Assembly: GCA_003218935.1 (NCBI GenBank)
Contig: QHPA01000371.1
Span: 1-7,527 of the forward strand
Direction: 5' to 3'
Length of the DNA stretch: 7,527 nt
Source: Verrucomicrobiota bacterium
GTDB taxonomy: Bacteria; Verrucomicrobiota; Verrucomicrobiia; Limisphaerales; AV2
Shown: positions 6,732-7,527 of the stretch, piece by piece
How the letters are laid out: every line of letters starts with the position of its first letter
How positions within the stretch are numbered: the stretch's first letter is position 1
Translations under genes and position numbers: made by a program
The notes under the pieces: model-generated
Database searches by the model: none
The model's input: the letters and a program-made list of their open reading frames with translations, nothing else
What the model was told of the DNA's origin: nothing

Positions 6732-7112
6732 TTACTGGAGCACGTGAGTGGTCAGGATCTTGCAAGTGGGAGCCGTACTCACCGCATTGATGTTATAGCT
6801 GGCGGTGAAGTTCGTCGAGTTAGCGCCGCCTGCGGGACAGCCCATACCCGCCGTGCTGCCCGCCCTGCCCAGATACGGACCAATATCGGTCTCCGTTGGA
6901 GTGGCGTTGGTGGCCTGACGGGTCTCCAGCGCCCATTGCTGCTTGGCGCTGTCAATCTGTCGCAGGTTGTTGATACAGGCATTTTGCTGGGCGGTCTGGC
7001 GCGCTTTCACGAAATTGGGAATCGCGATCGCCGCCAACAGCCCGATGATGGCCACCACGATCATGATTTCCACGAGCGTGAAGCCGAACTTTAGGTTTTT
7101 CTTGATCTGCAT
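6732..7112 (-). CDS. Type IV pilin-like / type II secretion pseudopilin with prepilin N-terminus
   Basis: This 126-residue protein starts at ATG 7112; a TTG at 7136 in the same frame is possible but less likely. It opens with a basic leader ending in KFG, then FTLVEIMIVVAIIGLLAAIA. That is the class III signal cut by prepilin peptidase after Gly10, with the conserved Glu at position 5 of the mature protein (Glu15), followed by the hydrophobic helix (about 11-31). The soluble part (NACINNLRQIDSAKQQWALE) matches the short GspG-like pseudopilins abundant in Verrucomicrobiota. Cys46, Cys92 and Cys117 are present, and the last two could form a C-terminal disulfide. It should be inserted in the inner membrane and assembled into a type II secretion or pilus-like filament. 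No assembly genes are nearby, so its machine is unknown. It is a paralogue of the next gene to the right. Confidence 0.9.
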   Translation of the reverse strand: MQIKKNLKFGFTLVEIMIVVAIIGLLAAIAIPNFVKARQTAQQNACINNLRQIDSAKQQWALETRQATNATPTETDIGPYLGRAGSTAGMGCPAGGANSTNFTASYNINAVSTAPTCKILTTHVLQ

Positions 7113-7321
7113 ATACTGTCTTTCTGTCTTGTTCAAACGCGCGGCGTGAACAACGCAAAAGGCGGGTTTAGTTTAATACTGCTGTTTTGTTCACTGATTG
7201 CCTTCTGCAAACCGCACAGGTAACACTTAGCAGACCAAATGCCATGCTTAATTTCGACAAAATTCTCCAGGTGTAATTCGGATCATACGGAGGGATTGTC
7301 CCAAACATAGCCATTTGTGTC

Positions 7322-7527
7322 CTATTGCTGACTTGCATCACCCTGAGTTTGCTCTTGACGTTGGCGATCTTCACCACGTGCCGGCAGTTCTGTCCATGGC
7401 AGTACATGAACAGATGGGACAACTTTACAAGTAGGTGTGTTGGTAACCGCATTGATGGAATAGCTGTCAGTAAAGTTTGTCGCCGTTGCGCCGCCCGCCG
7501 GACAGACAGGCATGCGGCCTGCGTTGC
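7322..7527 (-). CDS. Second pseudopilin, 3' part only, with an extended polar C-terminus
   Basis: The 5' end lies beyond the right edge; about 67 residues are visible. From the edge the frame reads NAGRMPVCPAGGATATNF, then SINAVTNTPTCKVV and HVL. This aligns with the C-terminal part of the neighbouring pseudopilin (CPAGGANSTNF, NINAVSTAPTCKIL, HVLQ-stop), including both C-terminal cysteines. After HVL the neighbour ends one residue later, but this protein continues for about 31 residues, rich in Gln, Glu, Arg and Asp, before its stop. The two genes are about 209 bp apart in the same orientation, a diverged tandem duplication. Whether the prepilin signal is intact cannot be seen. The tail may be a real extension or read-through after loss of the ancestral stop. 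Confidence 0.75.
   Translation of the reverse strand, partial: NAGRMPVCPAGGATATNFTDSYSINAVTNTPTCKVVPSVHVLPWTELPARGEDRQRQEQTQGDASQQ

Noticed and set aside
7168..7452. 94-codon minus-strand frame beside the second pseudopilin
   Set aside because: It overlaps the pseudopilin 3' end in another frame and resembles nothing recognisable.

Overview
The window looks like a chromosomal fragment from a member of the Verrucomicrobiota, most likely the Pedosphaerales/Limisphaerales group. This is inferred from gene content and sequence style, not from a marker gene. The clues are a YfhO-type membrane protein with a 'yPcWtgYVDGqp..lwRAnhaFqAl.vPAG' tail, tandem short pseudopilins of the 'NACINNLRQIDSAKQQW' type, and a TPR protein with a 'GDSRQLFANHFF..ADVYFHSGYYPSVFD' segment beside an ABC-2 transporter. 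No rRNA, tRNA, CRISPR array, integrase or transposase is visible.

Layout. Bases 1-1807 (+) hold the 3' part of a large YfhO-family membrane protein whose start lies left of the window. Bases 1957-3822 (+) hold a 621-residue homologue of galactocerebrosidase (glycoside hydrolase family 59), with both catalytic glutamates but no visible signal peptide. A 114-bp gap with a nested inverted repeat separates it from a convergent minus-strand cluster. Read in its own direction, that cluster runs ABC ATPase (6383-5693), ABC-2 permease (5583-4844), TPR protein (4836-3937). Further right, also on the minus strand, are a complete prepilin-like gene (7112-6732) with a good intrinsic terminator, and the 3' end of a second, paralogous pseudopilin that runs off the right edge.

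How the genes relate. The ATPase, permease and TPR genes form one transport operon, with a strong Shine-Dalgarno before the permease and only 7 bp between permease and TPR gene. Both transporter genes are broken as the sequence stands. The ATPase changes frame after Walker A, at a point where the Q-loop segment appears to be missing. The permease changes frame on a perfect U-UUU-UUU slippery heptamer. This could be operon decay, recoding, or sequence error. The hydrolase and the YfhO protein are on the same strand but 149 bp apart, and nothing ties them functionally. The two pseudopilins are a tandem family of their own.
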